Source of the DNA: an uncultured Dehalococcoidia bacterium
GTDB taxonomy: Bacteria > Chloroflexota > Dehalococcoidia > Lucifugimonadales > GCA-2712585
Length of the DNA: 64,000 nucleotides
Assembly (NCBI GenBank): GCA_951812825.1
Contig: OX638324.1
Coordinates: 1,363,141 to 1,427,140 of the forward strand
Direction: 5' to 3'
The translations under genes were made by a program, and so were the position numbers. The notes beneath the pieces are model-generated. The model saw only the letters and a program-made list of their open reading frames with translations, was not told the origin of the DNA and made no database searches. The stretch's first letter is position 1. Each line of letters starts with the position of its first letter. Positions 25,079 to 34,270 of this stretch are shown piece by piece.

Positions 25079-26773
25079 TCACTTCCTCCCCCTCCTCCTC
25101 CGCCCCCACGAGTCCCGCAGCGCCACCGTCCGATTGAATACAAGCGTGCCCGGCCTCGAATCCGGCCCATCCACGCAGAAGTACCCAATCCGCTCGAACT
25201 GGTACGGCGTCCCCGCCTCAGCCTCCGTCATCCCCGGCTCCAGCTTGCACCCCTCCAACGACACCAGCGATTGCGGATTCAGATGCTCCAGGAAGTCCCC
25301 CTCCTCCGGCTTTGGAACGCTGAACAGGTGGTCATACAGCCGCACCTGGGCGTCCACCGCATGCCCCGCCGACACCCAGTGAATCGTCCCCCGCACCCGA
25401 CGTCCGTCGGGTGCGTTGCCGCCACGGGTCTCGGGGTCAAAGGTGCACCGCACCTCCGTCACCTCACCCGACTCCGGGTCCTTCGTAAACCCGACGCACG
25501 TCACCAGGTAGCCGTACCGCAGCCGCACCTCCCGTCCCGGCGCCAGACGGAAAAACTTCCGCGGCGGGGCCTCCATGAAGTCCTCCCGCTCCACGTAGAG
25601 AACTCGCGAAAACGGCACCTTCCTGGTCCCCATGGAATCGTCCTCCGGGTTGTTGATGGCGGTCATCTCCTCCACTTGCCCCTCCGGATAGTTCTCGATG
25701 ACCAGCTTCAACGGATGCAGCACCCCCATCACGCGACGCGCCTTCCGGTTCAGGTCCTCCCGCACGCAGTGCTCCAGCATCTGAATCTCCACCGTGTTGG
25801 GCCGCTTGGCTATCCCCAGCCTCTCGTTGAAGGTCCAGAGCGCTTCCGGCGTGTACCCCCGACGACGCATGGCCGAAAGCGTCGGCATCCGCGGGTCGTC
25901 CCACCCCGTAACGTATCCGCCCACAACCAACTCCCGCAGCTTCCGTTTGCTCATAACCGTGTGCGTCAGGTTCAGACGCGCGAACTCAATCTGCTGTGGA
26001 TGATGTATCCCCAGCTTCTCGATAAGCCAGTCGTACAGGGGCCGGTGGTCCTCGAACTCCAGGCTGCACAGCGAGTGGGTAACCCCCTCGATGGAGTCCG
26101 ACTGCCCGTGGGCGAAGTCGTACGTGGGGTAGATGCACCATCCGTCCCCCGTGCGCTGGTGGTCCAGATGCAGCATGCGATAAAGCACCGGGTCGCGAAG
26201 GTTCAGGTTCCCGGAAGCCATGTCTATCTTCGCCCGCAGCACCCGCGCGCCGTCCTCGAATTCCCCCGCCCTCATCCGACGGAACAGGTCGAGATTTTCC
26301 TCCACGCTCCTGTCCCGATAAGGACTGGGAATCCCCGGTTTCGTAAAAGTCCCCCGGTGCTCGCGAATCGCCTCCTGCGACAGGTCGCAGACGTAGGCCA
26401 GACCCGCCTTTATCAGCCGCTCGCCGAACTCGTAAAGCTGCTCGAAGTAGTCCGACGCGTAGTACAGGTGGTCGCCCCACTCCAGGCCCAGCCAGCGCAG
26501 GTCCTCCTGGATGGCGCGAACGAATTCCTCCTCCTCTTTGGCGGGATTCGTATCGTCGAAACGCAGGTGGCAGACGCCCCCATAGTCGCCGGCGATGCCG
26601 AAGTTGATGAACGCCGCCTTGGTGTGCCCGATGTGCAGGTAGCCGTTGGGCTCCGGCGGAAACCGGGTGACCACCCGCCCCTCAAACCGACCGCTTTCGT
26701 TGTGCGACTCGATAATCGCGCGGATAAAGTCCGTGGAAGGGGCGCTCTCGACCTTGGTTTTCTGCGTGGTCAT
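25079..26773 (-). CDS. glnS: Glutaminyl-tRNA synthetase
   Basis: The 564-residue class I synthetase has [15 protein letters not shown] (HIGH), the DDTNP block, [19 protein letters not shown] (KMSKS) and the C-terminal anticodon-binding beta-barrels ending in [11 protein letters not shown]. These features distinguish GlnRS from GluRS. It attaches glutamine directly to tRNA-Gln, so this organism need not rely on GatCAB for Gln-tRNA. It lies upstream of nothing on its own strand within 300 bases. Confidence 0.95.
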   Translation of the reverse strand: MTTQKTKVESAPSTDFIRAIIESHNESGRFEGRVVTRFPPEPNGYLHIGHTKAAFINFGIAGDYGGVCHLRFDDTNPAKEEEEFVRAIQEDLRWLGLEWGDHLYYASDYFEQLYEFGERLIKAGLAYVCDLSQEAIREHRGTFTKPGIPSPYRDRSVEENLDLFRRMRAGEFEDGARVLRAKIDMASGNLNLRDPVLYRMLHLDHQRTGDGWCIYPTYDFAHGQSDSIEGVTHSLCSLEFEDHRPLYDWLIEKLGIHHPQQIEFARLNLTHTVMSKRKLRELVVGGYVTGWDDPRMPTLSAMRRRGYTPEALWTFNERLGIAKRPNTVEIQMLEHCVREDLNRKARRVMGVLHPLKLVIENYPEGQVEEMTAINNPEDDSMGTRKVPFSRVLYVEREDFMEAPPRKFFRLAPGREVRLRYGYLVTCVGFTKDPESGEVTEVRCTFDPETRGGNAPDGRRVRGTIHWVSAGHAVDAQVRLYDHLFSVPKPEEGDFLEHLNPQSLVSLEGCKLEPGMTEAEAGTPYQFERIGYFCVDGPDSRPGTLVFNRTVALRDSWGRRRRGRK

Positions 26774-26847
26774 CTACTGGACACTCTGCCTGAAATTAGT
26801 GCAACAACCATACCCAAACCCGCCCCAATCCACAAGAAGCCCCACCA

Positions 26848-26875
26848 TTTCATCCTGAGCTCAGCTGAAGGATCT
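26848..26875. repeat. Divergent interspersed repeat, family R1
   Basis: TTTCATCCTGAGCTCAGCTG followed by AAGGATCT; a diverged R1-like element. Confidence 0.4.
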
Positions 26876-26953
26876 AACCCTCCAGAAACCGTCTCTCTCG
26901 GCCCTCGCCACCACAACCCAACCCAAAACCCACTACGCTATAATATATTGAAG

Positions 26954-27044
26954 GGAGGGATGGCCGAGTGGACTAAGGCGGCGGTCTTGAAAACCGCTTC
27001 TCGTCTTGCGCGAGACGTGGGTTCGAATCCCACTCCCTCCGCCA
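26954..27044 (+). tRNA. tRNA-Ser (anticodon TGA)
   Basis: Acceptor GGAGGGA/TCCCTCC, anticodon loop CTTGAAA with TGA, long variable arm CTCGTCTTGCGCGAG and T-arm GGTTCGAATCC. Discriminator G followed by encoded CCA. Confidence 0.95.
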
Positions 27045-27129
27045 CAAAAACCTTCCTCGCCGATCAGGTGCCCTTCTCGAGCCACCACCCCTCACACTCG
27101 CCTACCGTCGGTCCGCAGCAACTACCCCC

Positions 27130-27507
27130 CTACCGCGGCTTCGGGGGCGGCGGTTCCGTGAACTCCAGCCCCTGCTCCACCGCCTCGTCCCGACGCCGCT
27201 CCCAGTCCCTCATATAGGCCTTCCACATCTCAAGTCTCCCCTCTGCCTTCCCTTCCGCCTTCCCTTCCGCCTTCCCCTCGTTGAATCGCTTTTGCAGGTA
27301 TCTCTCTGATAGCAGCACGGTTCCCTCCACTATGACAAACGATCCGGCGGCGCTTACGACGACTACAGCTTCCATGAAGCTTACAACGGATAGCGCCTGC
27401 CCTTCTCCGAATATAAACGCAAGGACGCAACCGGGCAACAATAGCGCAAGGAATATCAGCAGAAACCATCCCTCGCTATGCTTTGGCAGTAACATCCGCA
27501 ACTGCAC
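27130..27507 (-). CDS. Small membrane protein with charged Gly-Lys-Ala-Glu repeat
   Basis: 125 residues. Two membrane segments (WFLLIFLALLLPGCVLAFIF and SFMEAVVVVSAAGSFVIVEG) are followed by a charged linker with three GKAE units and a helical RMKDW-type tail rich in Glu and Arg, ending EFTEPPPPKPR. I recall similar proteins with EGR/KAEG linkers and a ...EPPP end in Chloroflexota genomes, but no function. The GKAE repeat is probably prone to length change. The gene stands alone on the minus strand between tRNA genes. Confidence 0.65.
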   Translation of the reverse strand: MQLRMLLPKHSEGWFLLIFLALLLPGCVLAFIFGEGQALSVVSFMEAVVVVSAAGSFVIVEGTVLLSERYLQKRFNEGKAEGKAEGKAEGRLEMWKAYMRDWERRRDEAVEQGLEFTEPPPPKPR

Positions 27508-27636
27508 TATACCATATATGTTCTATCTTTTCCAACTCAAGCCAAATCAGCTTGACCAACCCCTCTCCCCTTCGCTAAAATGTATCCAATCGTGGCGGCT
27601 TGTCCGCTGCTTTTATGTGTTTGGCCGTGGATGCGG

Positions 27637-27709
27637 GCCCCAGTGGCGCAAAGGTAGCGCAGCCGACTTGTAATCGGCAGGTTAGCGGGTTCGAATCCCC
27701 TCTGGGGCT
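27637..27709 (+). tRNA. tRNA-Thr (anticodon TGT)
   Basis: Acceptor GCCCCAG/CTGGGGC, anticodon arm CCGAC-TTGTAAT-CGG with TGT, T-arm GGTTCGAATCC. Discriminator T; CCA is not encoded. Confidence 0.93.
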
Positions 27710-27809
27710 ATACCTCCAAACACTGATTACGACGAAGTAGGTAAAGAAATACGCCCAAACCGTTGGCCTCCTTCATAGCCTGTGATAAACTATACCCACC
27801 CTTAATTCA

Positions 27810-27897
27810 GGAGGGGTGGGTGAGTGGTTTAAACCACCAGACTGTAAATCTGGCGCTCGAAAGGGCTTCGCAGGTTCGAATCCTGCCCCCTCCACCA
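27810..27897 (+). tRNA. tRNA-Tyr (anticodon GTA)
   Basis: Acceptor GGAGGGG/CCCCTCC, anticodon loop CTGTAAA with GTA, long variable arm, T-arm GGTTCGAATCC. Discriminator A and encoded CCA. Confidence 0.95.
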
Positions 27898-27934
27898 TCA
27901 ATTCGCCTATAGCATCAACCAAACCAAACTTACC

Positions 27935-28010
27935 GCCCACATAGCTCAGATGGTAGAGCACGCCCTTGGTAAGGGCGAGGTCGACGGTTCAAGTCCGTCT
28001 GTGGGCTCCA
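27935..28010 (+). tRNA. tRNA-Thr (anticodon GGT)
   Basis: Acceptor GCCCACA/TGTGGGC, anticodon loop TTGGTAA with GGT, T-arm GGTTCAAGTCC. Discriminator T and encoded CCA; 50 bases before tuf. Confidence 0.95.
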
Positions 28011-28060
28011 GCAGTCACCGGCGCCCAAATATAATTTTCTAAATAGCAGGAGGAACCTAG

Positions 28061-29266
28061 ATGGCAAAGCAGAAATTTGAGAGAGGTAAGCCTCACGTAA
28101 ACGTCGGCACCATCGGCCACGTTGACCACGGGAAAACCACCCTCACTTCAGCCATGACCATGGTTCTGGCAAGCCAGCAGACCGGCACCAACGTCAGGGC
28201 TTTCGACACCATCGACAACGCCCCAGAAGAGAAGGCCCGCGGCGTGACCATTAACATCGCCCACATCGAGTACGAGACCGAAAATCGTCACTACGCCCAC
28301 GTGGACTGCCCCGGCCACGCCGACTACATCAAGAACATGATCACCGGCGCAGCCCAGATGGACGGCGCCGTCCTCGTCGTCAGCGCCCCGGACGGGCCCA
28401 TGCCCCAGACCAGGGAACACATCCTCCTAGCTCGCCAGGTGGAAGTCCCTCGCATCGTCGTCGCCCTCAACAAGGTCGACGCCATGGACGACGAAGAACT
28501 GCTGGAGCTCGTCGAGCTCGAAGTTCGCGAACTCCTCAGCGAGTACAACTTCCCCGGCGACGACACCCCCGTCGTCCGCGTGAGCGCCCTCAAGGCCCTC
28601 GAAGAGCAGGAGTCCGGCAACGCCGACGGCCCCTGGAGCCGGAACATCCTCGAACTCATCGAGGCTATGGAAGACTACATCCCCGTCCCCGACCGCCCAA
28701 AGGACCGCCCCTTCCTCATGCCCGTTGAAGACGTCTTCGGCATCAAGGGCCGCGGCACCGTCGTCACCGGCCGCGTGGAGCGCGGCACCATCCGCACCGG
28801 CGACCCCGTCGAGATCGTCGGCTTCGGCAAGGTCTCCAAGACCGTCGCCACCGGCCTCGAGATGTTCCACAAGACCCTGGACGAGTCTGAGGCCGGCGAC
28901 GCCGTCGGCGTCCTCCTCCGCGGCGTGGACCGCGAGCAGGTCGAGCGCGGCGAAGTCCTCGCCCAGCCCGGTACCATCCAGCCCCACTCCAAGGCCAAGG
29001 CCGAAGTCTACGTCCTCAGCAAGGAGGAAGGCGGCCGCCACACCCCCTTCTTCACCGGCTACAAGCCCCAGTTCTACATCCGCACCAGCGACATTACCGG
29101 GGAGATCAAGCTGGAAGAGGGCGTCGAAATGGTCATGCCCGGCGACAACACCACCATGGAAATCAACCTCATCTACCCCATCGCCATGGAAGAGGGCCTC
29201 CACTTCGCCATCCGCGAGGGCGGCCGCACCGTGGGCGCGGGGGTAGTCACCGACGTGGGAGAATAG
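28061..29266 (+). CDS. tuf: Elongation factor Tu
   Basis: 401 residues, full length. The GTPase motifs are GHVDHGKTT (G1), DCPGHADY (G3), NKVDAMD (G4) and the SALK segment (G5), followed by the beta-barrel domains 2 and 3 ([13 protein letters not shown], ...TDVGE). EF-Tu delivers aminoacyl-tRNA to the ribosome. GGAGG lies upstream of ATG 28061. The tRNA-Thr/Tyr/Thr genes immediately before it and rpmG-secE-nusG after it form the conserved tufB neighbourhood. Confidence 0.98.
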   Translation: MAKQKFERGKPHVNVGTIGHVDHGKTTLTSAMTMVLASQQTGTNVRAFDTIDNAPEEKARGVTINIAHIEYETENRHYAHVDCPGHADYIKNMITGAAQMDGAVLVVSAPDGPMPQTREHILLARQVEVPRIVVALNKVDAMDDEELLELVELEVRELLSEYNFPGDDTPVVRVSALKALEEQESGNADGPWSRNILELIEAMEDYIPVPDRPKDRPFLMPVEDVFGIKGRGTVVTGRVERGTIRTGDPVEIVGFGKVSKTVATGLEMFHKTLDESEAGDAVGVLLRGVDREQVERGEVLAQPGTIQPHSKAKAEVYVLSKEEGGRHTPFFTGYKPQFYIRTSDITGEIKLEEGVEMVMPGDNTTMEINLIYPIAMEEGLHFAIREGGRTVGAGVVTDVGE

Positions 29267-29269
29267 AAA

Positions 29270-29440
29270 ATGGCTAGAAGGCGCGGGGAAGTCAGAATCC
29301 TCGTCACCATGCAGTGCTCCGACTGCCGGGAGAGGAACTACATCACCAGCAAAAACCGCCGGAACGATCCGCAGCGGCTGGAGCAGCGCAAGTACTGCTC
29401 CCGCTGCAGGCAGCATCGGGCCCACAGAGAGGTCCGCTAG
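29270..29440 (+). CDS. rpmG: Ribosomal protein L33
   Basis: A 56-residue protein, [20 protein letters not shown] then [18 protein letters not shown] and [14 protein letters not shown]. Two CxxC pairs show it is the zinc-binding form of L33. It starts 3 bases after the tuf stop and its own stop abuts the secE ATG. The usual tRNA-Trp between tuf and secE is absent. Confidence 0.95.
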   Translation: MARRRGEVRILVTMQCSDCRERNYITSKNRRNDPQRLEQRKYCSRCRQHRAHREVR

Positions 29441-29689
29441 ATGAGCACCCGCGGTCCCGGTACCGCCGCATTCCGCCGTCCCAGCCAGGACCAGATGCGG
29501 CGGTTCCGCCCCATCGAGTTCATCAAGGAGGTCATCGCAGAACTGCGAAAGGCCGTCTGGCCCACCCGGGAGGAGACCATCCGCCTCACCTGGGTCGTCA
29601 TCGTCATCGGCGCCCTCGTCGGCTCAATCCTCGGCCTCTACGACTTCACCCTCTCCAGAACCCTCACCCAGTACGTCATTCTCCCCTAG
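29441..29689 (+). CDS. secE: Preprotein translocase subunit SecE
   Basis: 82 residues: a basic, Arg-rich cytosolic N-terminus, the conserved FIKEVIAELRKAVWPTREET amphipathic motif and a single membrane helix (WVVIVIGALVGSILGLYDF). SecE clamps SecY in the SecYEG channel. The single-helix form is usual outside Enterobacteria. The ATG directly follows the rpmG stop. Confidence 0.95.
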   Translation: MSTRGPGTAAFRRPSQDQMRRFRPIEFIKEVIAELRKAVWPTREETIRLTWVVIVIGALVGSILGLYDFTLSRTLTQYVILP

Positions 29690-29725
29690 CCATCCAATCA
29701 TCCCCACCGCCGGTTCACCAAGGAA

Positions 29726-30292
29726 ATGAAAGCTACCACTGACATCCAACCCAACTCCGACTGGTACATCGTCCACACCTACTCCGGCCAGGAAGACCGG
29801 GTCAAGAAGAACCTGGACATCCGCGTCCAGAGCCTGGACATGCAGGACCGCATATACCAGGTGGTCGTGCCCACGGAGGAGGAAATCGTCATCCGGGACG
29901 GCAAGCGCCGCAAAGAACGTCGCAAGGTCTTCCCCGGCTACATCCTTATTCAGATGAAAATGGACGACGAAAGCTGGTACGCCGTGCGAAATACCCCCGG
30001 CGTAACGGGCTTCGTCTCCACCGAAGACGAACGGGACAAGCGGCAAAAGCCCATCCCCATGGAGCCCGAAGAAGTCGCCTCCATCATGTCCCAGCTTGAA
30101 ACGGGACGACCCCGCGTCAGCGTCGGCCTCCAGGTCGGCCAGACCGTACGCATCACCGCCGGCCCCTTCGCCGACTTCATGGGCACCGTCGGCGAAGTGG
30201 ACCCGGACCGCTCCCGCATCCAGGTGCTCGTCTCCTTCTTCGGCAGGGAGACCCCCGTGGAGCTCGACTTCCTCCAGGTGGAGAAGCTCTGA
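29726..30292 (+). CDS. nusG: Transcription termination/antitermination factor NusG
   Basis: 188 residues with the NGN domain (SDWYIVHTYSGQEDRVKKNL, then FPGYILIQMKMDDESWYAVRNTPGVTGFV) and a C-terminal KOW motif (GQTVRITAGPFADFMGTVGEVD). NusG binds RNA polymerase and couples it to the ribosome or to Rho. It sits in the normal place between secE and rplK. The start lies in AAGGAAATG, which gives weak spacing for a ribosome site. Confidence 0.96.
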   Translation: MKATTDIQPNSDWYIVHTYSGQEDRVKKNLDIRVQSLDMQDRIYQVVVPTEEEIVIRDGKRRKERRKVFPGYILIQMKMDDESWYAVRNTPGVTGFVSTEDERDKRQKPIPMEPEEVASIMSQLETGRPRVSVGLQVGQTVRITAGPFADFMGTVGEVDPDRSRIQVLVSFFGRETPVELDFLQVEKL

Positions 30293-30391
30293 GATACCCT
30301 GGGCCTCCCCCTCACTCACCAGCGAAGATACATCGAACCAGTCGCCAATACACTCAGAGCAAAACAAACAGCGCAACAAGGGTTATAAATA

Positions 30392-30817
30392 ATGGCAAAG
30401 AAGGTTAGAGCCGTAATAAAGCTTCAGCTTGCCGCCGGCCAGGCCAGCCCGGCCCCGCCCGTCGGCCCCGCCCTCGGTCAGCACGGCGTCAACATCATGG
30501 CGTTCGTCAAGGAGTACAACTCCCGCACCGCCAACCAGGGCGGCAACATCGTTCCCGTCCACCTCACCGTGTTCGAAGACCGCTCCTTCACCTTCGTCAC
30601 CAAGACACCCCCGGCCTCGGACATGCTCCGCAGGGCCGCCGGCATCGAGAAGGGCTCGTCCCTCATTCAGGAAAAGGCTGGCGCCGTCAAGCGCAGCGCC
30701 CTGGAGGAGATCGCCAGGCAGAAAATGGCGGACCTGAACGCCAAGGACCTGGCCGGCGCCACCAGCATTATCGAAGGCACCGCCCGCAGCATGGGCATCG
30801 AGATTAGCGAGGACTAG
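30392..30817 (+). CDS. rplK: Ribosomal protein L11
   Basis: 141 residues, full length: [32 protein letters not shown] at the N-terminus and the C-terminal RNA-binding domain ending in [11 protein letters not shown]11 forms the GTPase-associated stalk base. The stop codon lies 4 bases before the rplA ATG, so translation is coupled. Confidence 0.97.
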   Translation: MAKKVRAVIKLQLAAGQASPAPPVGPALGQHGVNIMAFVKEYNSRTANQGGNIVPVHLTVFEDRSFTFVTKTPPASDMLRRAAGIEKGSSLIQEKAGAVKRSALEEIARQKMADLNAKDLAGATSIIEGTARSMGIEISED

Positions 30818-30821
30818 TGTA

Positions 30822-31532
30822 ATGAAGCGAGGCAAAAGACTCCGAGATTCCATCGACACTCTGGACGCAGACAAGCTCTATCTGCTCGACGAAGCCGTGG
30901 AGGCCTTGCAGTTGATCTCCACCGTCAAGTTCGACGAGACCGTGGAGCTGCATCTCCGCACCAGCGCCGACCCCCGCCACGCAGACCAGCTTGTGCGCGG
31001 CGTCGCCATGCTTCCCCACGGCCTCGGCAAGACCATCCGTGTCCTCGTCTTCGCCGACGGCGAAGCAGCCACCATTGCGAAGGAGGCCGGCGCCGACTAC
31101 ATCGGCGACGACGAGGTCATCAAGAATATCCAGGGCGGTTGGGTCGACTTCGACGTCGGCCTCGCCATCCCCGACATGATGAGCAAAATAGGCAGGCTCG
31201 GCCGCGTCCTCGGCCCCCGCGGCCTCATGCCCAACCCCAGAACCGGCACAATGGTCCAGATGCAAGACCTCCCACGCGCCATCGACGAAGCCAAGAAGGG
31301 GCGCGTGGAATACCGCGTCGACCGGACCGCCATCATCCACGTGCCCGTAGGCAAGATCAGCTTCCCCAAGGAAAACCTCGTGGAGAACATCGCCACCATC
31401 GTGGACGCCGTCCTGAAGGCCCGCCCCTCCAGCGTCAAAGGGGCCTTCATCAGAACCGCATTCCTCACAAGCACCATGGGGCCCAGCATCAGGCTTGACG
31501 TGAACGCCCTCATGTCTGTTAAAGTAGAATAA
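30822..31532 (+). CDS. rplA: Ribosomal protein L1
   Basis: 236 residues; the L1 signature lies in the GRVLGPRGLMPNPRTGT region and FDETVELHLRTSADPRHADQ marks the first domain. L1 builds the mobile stalk at the E site and in many bacteria represses its own operon. The gene is intact and close behind rplK. Confidence 0.97.
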   Translation: MKRGKRLRDSIDTLDADKLYLLDEAVEALQLISTVKFDETVELHLRTSADPRHADQLVRGVAMLPHGLGKTIRVLVFADGEAATIAKEAGADYIGDDEVIKNIQGGWVDFDVGLAIPDMMSKIGRLGRVLGPRGLMPNPRTGTMVQMQDLPRAIDEAKKGRVEYRVDRTAIIHVPVGKISFPKENLVENIATIVDAVLKARPSSVKGAFIRTAFLTSTMGPSIRLDVNALMSVKVE

Positions 31533-31555
31533 CCAAAGAGTAATTAACCAGAAAC

Positions 31556-31674
31556 CGGCCGCTCAAGACAGCAGGTTCCCAGCCAGGGATTAAACCACCT
31601 GCCGAGGCGCCCCGGAAAGACCGGCTCCCCACGGAGCCCTTCATTCCCGGCGCACGAGCGCGGGGAATTTTTTT
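31556..31674 (+). ncRNA. L10 leader (ribosomal protein autoregulatory RNA)
   Basis: The segment before rplJ contains the kink-turn-like AGACAGCAGGTTCC..., CCTGCCGAGG and CCGG segments typical of the L10(L12)4-binding leader. It ends with a GC-rich hairpin and a T-run. Excess L10-L7/12 complex would bind here and lower rplJL expression. Confidence 0.8.
31643..31674 (+). terminator. Attenuator hairpin of the L10 leader
   Basis: ATTCCC...GGGGAAT stem-loop followed by seven T's, 24 bases before the rplJ ATG; a Rho-independent attenuator. Confidence 0.75.
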
Positions 31675-31697
31675 GATTTGAGGAGAACTCAAAATCC

Positions 31698-32270
31698 ATG
31701 CCAACCGATAGAAAAATACAACAGGTGGCGGAAATAAAAGAGCGTCTTGAACGCTGTAGCATCGCCGTGTCCACCAACCCCACCGGCCTCGACGCCAACG
31801 ACATGAACGACCTGCGCCGCCGCCTCCGCGAACGCGACGTGGAATACCGCATCGTCAAAAACACCCTGACCTACATCGCCGCCGAGGAGGCCTCCAAGCC
31901 CCAGCTGCGGAACGTGGTAAACGGACCCACGGGCCTCGCCCTGGGCTACGACGACCCCCGGCTGGTGGCACAAACCCTGGAGGAGTTCATCCGCGCCACC
32001 CGCTCGCCCCTGGCCATCCAGGGCGCCCTCCTCAACACCCGCGCACTGTCCCCGGAGGAGGTCCACGTCCTCGCCGGCCTCCCCGCCCAGGACGTGCTCA
32101 TGAGCCAGCTTCTCGGGCAGATCCAGCATCCCATATCCAGGCTGGTGGGCCAGCTTCAAGCCCCCATTAACGGACTCGTCAACACCCTTAGCGCCACCAT
32201 TGGTGGGTTGGGCAACGTCCTCCAGCAGCGCATACAGCAACTGGAGAACGAGACGGACTCATCGCCTTAA
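31698..32270 (+). CDS. rplJ: Ribosomal protein L10
   Basis: 190 residues, slightly longer than many L10s. The N-terminal rRNA-binding domain has DRKIQQVAEIKERLERC and NDLRRRLRERDVEYRIVKNTL, and the C-terminal helix (IQHPISRLVGQLQAPINGLVNTL...) anchors L7/L12 dimers. An L10 leader precedes it, and AGGAG is upstream of ATG 31698. Confidence 0.95.
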   Translation: MPTDRKIQQVAEIKERLERCSIAVSTNPTGLDANDMNDLRRRLRERDVEYRIVKNTLTYIAAEEASKPQLRNVVNGPTGLALGYDDPRLVAQTLEEFIRATRSPLAIQGALLNTRALSPEEVHVLAGLPAQDVLMSQLLGQIQHPISRLVGQLQAPINGLVNTLSATIGGLGNVLQQRIQQLENETDSSP

Positions 32271-32349
32271 CCCCAAGCCCATGCCCCTCGAAATCAACTT
32301 CAACCACAATTAACATCAAACCAGAGGAATGAAAAAACAGGAGGAAAAA

Positions 32350-32736
32350 ATGAGCAACGAAGAAATTCTTGAAGCAATCAAAGGTATGACGGTAATGGAG
32401 CTTTCGGAGCTGGTTAAGGCCCTGGAAGACCAGTTCGGCGTCTCCGCCGCCGCTCCCGTAGCCGTGGCCGCTCCCGTAGCCGCCGCTGCCAACGGCGACG
32501 CTCCCGCCGACGCCGAAGAGGAGCAGACCGAGTTCTCCGTCGTCCTCACCGATATCGGCGACAACAAGATCAACGTCATCAAGGCCGTCCGCGAAGTCAC
32601 CACCCTCGGCCTCCGCGAGGCCAAGGCCGTGGTCGAGGCCGCTCCCAAGGCCATCAAGGAAGCCGTGAGCAAGGACGAGGCAGAAGAGGTCCAGAAGAAG
32701 CTGGAAGCCGCCGGAGCCAAGGCCGAACTCAAGTAG
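32350..32736 (+). CDS. rplL: Ribosomal protein L7/L12
   Basis: 128 residues. N-terminal dimerisation helix ([21 protein letters not shown]), an Ala-rich hinge ([19 protein letters not shown]) and the C-terminal factor-binding domain ([21 protein letters not shown]...[18 protein letters not shown]). ATG 32350 is chosen because GGAGG ends 7 bases before it; the in-frame ATG at 32329 would add a basic leader. The rpoB gene does not follow here. Confidence 0.97.
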   Translation: MSNEEILEAIKGMTVMELSELVKALEDQFGVSAAAPVAVAAPVAAAANGDAPADAEEEQTEFSVVLTDIGDNKINVIKAVREVTTLGLREAKAVVEAAPKAIKEAVSKDEAEEVQKKLEAAGAKAELK

Positions 32737-32773
32737 ACGACTTCCCCATCATGCTTTCCATGCGGGTCGAAAC

Positions 32774-33019
32774 TTGAGCCGAAAAAAAGATAGAGAACGC
32801 TTCCTCGCCCAGAAGCGCCTTAACCCGGACTACGTGGGATTCCGGGGCTACGACAGCCCCGCCCAGACCTCGGGGCCGCCCCTGGAGAAGGTCACCTGCT
32901 CCAGCTGCGGCCGCGTCCGGAACGTCCCCGTGGGCGTCGCCGCCGAGCATTCCGACGATTATGTTTGCGCCACCTGCCAGGAAAAGTTGGAGGAAGAGAC
33001 CAAAGAGGCCGCTAACTAA
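32774..33019 (+). CDS. Small zinc-ribbon protein, unknown function
   Basis: 81 residues starting at TTG 32774. A basic N-terminus (SRKKDRERFLAQKRLNPDYVGFRGYD) is followed by two CxxC pairs (CSSCGRVRNVPVG and CATCQ) and an acidic Glu-rich tail. It is a putative zinc ribbon in the rplL-radC gap. I do not recognise a named family, but the architecture is that of small RNA- or ribosome-associated proteins. The next gene starts 11 bases later. Confidence 0.7.
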   Translation: MSRKKDRERFLAQKRLNPDYVGFRGYDSPAQTSGPPLEKVTCSSCGRVRNVPVGVAAEHSDDYVCATCQEKLEEETKEAAN

Positions 33020-33030
33020 AAGGCACCCCC

Positions 33031-33741
33031 ATGGAGCAGCCTCCAACTATTTCCTATAGCACCATGATTCGGGACACTCCCGCCACGGAGCGCCCCCGCG
33101 AAAAGCTGAAAAACTTCGGCCCCCACCACCTCAGCAACGCTGAACTTATCGCCATTCTGCTCAGGGTAGGCGTCAAAGGTGAAGGCGTCGTCACCATGGC
33201 CCAGCGTCTTCTCCACCGCTTCGGCGGACTCCCCGGCCTCGCCAGGGCCAACTTCGTCGAACTCTGCGCAGAACACGGCATCAGCGAGGCCAAAGCCTGC
33301 CAGATTCTGGCCGCCATGGACCTGGGCCGTCGCCTCTCCACCCTCAAAGCCACCGGCAACCCCAAGATAGGTTCTGCAAGAGACGTGGCCAATCTCCTCT
33401 TCGGCGAGATGAGCTTCCTGGACAGAGAGCACCTCAAAACGGTGCTGATCAACACCAAGAACGAGGTTATGGGCATCCGCGAAATCTACGTTGGCAACGT
33501 GAATTCATCCATCGCCCGACCCTCGGAAATCTTCCGCCCCGCCATCCGGGAAAACTGCCCCGCCATAGTCGTCGTCCACAACCACCCCTCCGGCGATCCT
33601 ACCCCCAGCGCCGAGGACATAGTCGTCACCCGCCGCCTCGTGGAAGCCGGCAAGGTCCTCGGCATTGAATTGCTCGACCACGTAGTCATCGGCAGCGACG
33701 AACAATTCATCAGCCTCAAGGAGCACGGCCTGGGCTTCTGA
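33031..33741 (+). CDS. radC: RadC family JAB-type protein
   Basis: 236 residues. An N-terminal HhH-like region (REKLKNFGPHHLSNAELIAILL) leads to the JAMM/MPN core with Glu and the zinc-ligand motif VVHNHPSGDPTPSAED. RadC proteins have an unclear biochemical role; the DNA repair name is historical and disputed. The gene lies in the position usually held by rpoB after the rplL cluster. ATG 33031 follows a weak ribosome site. Confidence 0.9.
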   Translation: MEQPPTISYSTMIRDTPATERPREKLKNFGPHHLSNAELIAILLRVGVKGEGVVTMAQRLLHRFGGLPGLARANFVELCAEHGISEAKACQILAAMDLGRRLSTLKATGNPKIGSARDVANLLFGEMSFLDREHLKTVLINTKNEVMGIREIYVGNVNSSIARPSEIFRPAIRENCPAIVVVHNHPSGDPTPSAEDIVVTRRLVEAGKVLGIELLDHVVIGSDEQFISLKEHGLGF

Positions 33742-33750
33742 CCCCCCAAT

Positions 33751-33784
33751 TCTTGTTCCTGCGAACGAAGGCGCGTGCAGCAAC
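33751..33784. repeat. Interspersed repeat, family R3
   Basis: TCTTGTTCCTGCGAACGAAG... AGCAACC. Confidence 0.55.
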
Positions 33785-33814
33785 CGATCCCCTCCGTCAT
33801 TCCCCCCTACCCCT

Positions 33815-33848
33815 CGTCATTCCCGCGAATGCGGGGGCGGGAATCCAT
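33815..33848. repeat. Interspersed repeat, family R2
   Basis: CGTCATTCCCGCGAATGCGG... GGAATCCA. Confidence 0.65.
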
Positions 33849-33933
33849 CTTCCCCCTTCCTCCGCCCCTTGTTTCTACACGCCATCTGCAAGACAATTAG
33901 GGCAGCTACATCCTCAATCAAAAGGAGCAGGAT

Positions 33934-34260
33934 TTGTACTTCTACAGCGCGCAGGAAAGAGACCCCAAGGAGATAGTCCCCGGGGGCACCATACGCACCT
34001 TCTGGGGAGAAAACACCCTCCTCTCCATGGTGGACATCGAACCCGGCGTGGAGGTCCCCCTTCACACCCACCCCCAGGAGCAGTCCGGCATCATCATCGA
34101 AGGCGAGCTGGAAATGGGCGTGGACGGTAACGTCCGCATCCTAAAGCCCGGCGACATGTACATCATCCCCGGCGACGTCGAGCACTACGCCAAGGCCACC
34201 ACAATCAAAGCCAAGGTCCTCGACATCTTCAGCCCCGTCCGCGAAGACTACCAGTATTAG
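33934..34260 (+). CDS. Cupin domain protein
   Basis: A 108-residue single cupin. The metal-binding motif is HTHPQEQSGIIIEGELE followed by GDMYIIPGDVEHYA. The TTG start at 33934 has AAGGAG six bases upstream, so it is chosen. It probably binds a metal and a small sugar or amino acid derivative and may act as an isomerase or epimerase. It is followed 10 bases later by a SelA-fold PLP enzyme, suggesting they work on the same substrate. Confidence 0.85.
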   Translation: MYFYSAQERDPKEIVPGGTIRTFWGENTLLSMVDIEPGVEVPLHTHPQEQSGIIIEGELEMGVDGNVRILKPGDMYIIPGDVEHYAKATTIKAKVLDIFSPVREDYQY

Positions 34261-34270
34261 GAGGAATCTC

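Noticed and set aside
25271-27217. 648-codon open frame antisense to glnS, extending across tRNA-Ser
   Set aside because: Its opposite strand is glnS with complete motifs; the frame runs through a tRNA gene; shadow ORF.
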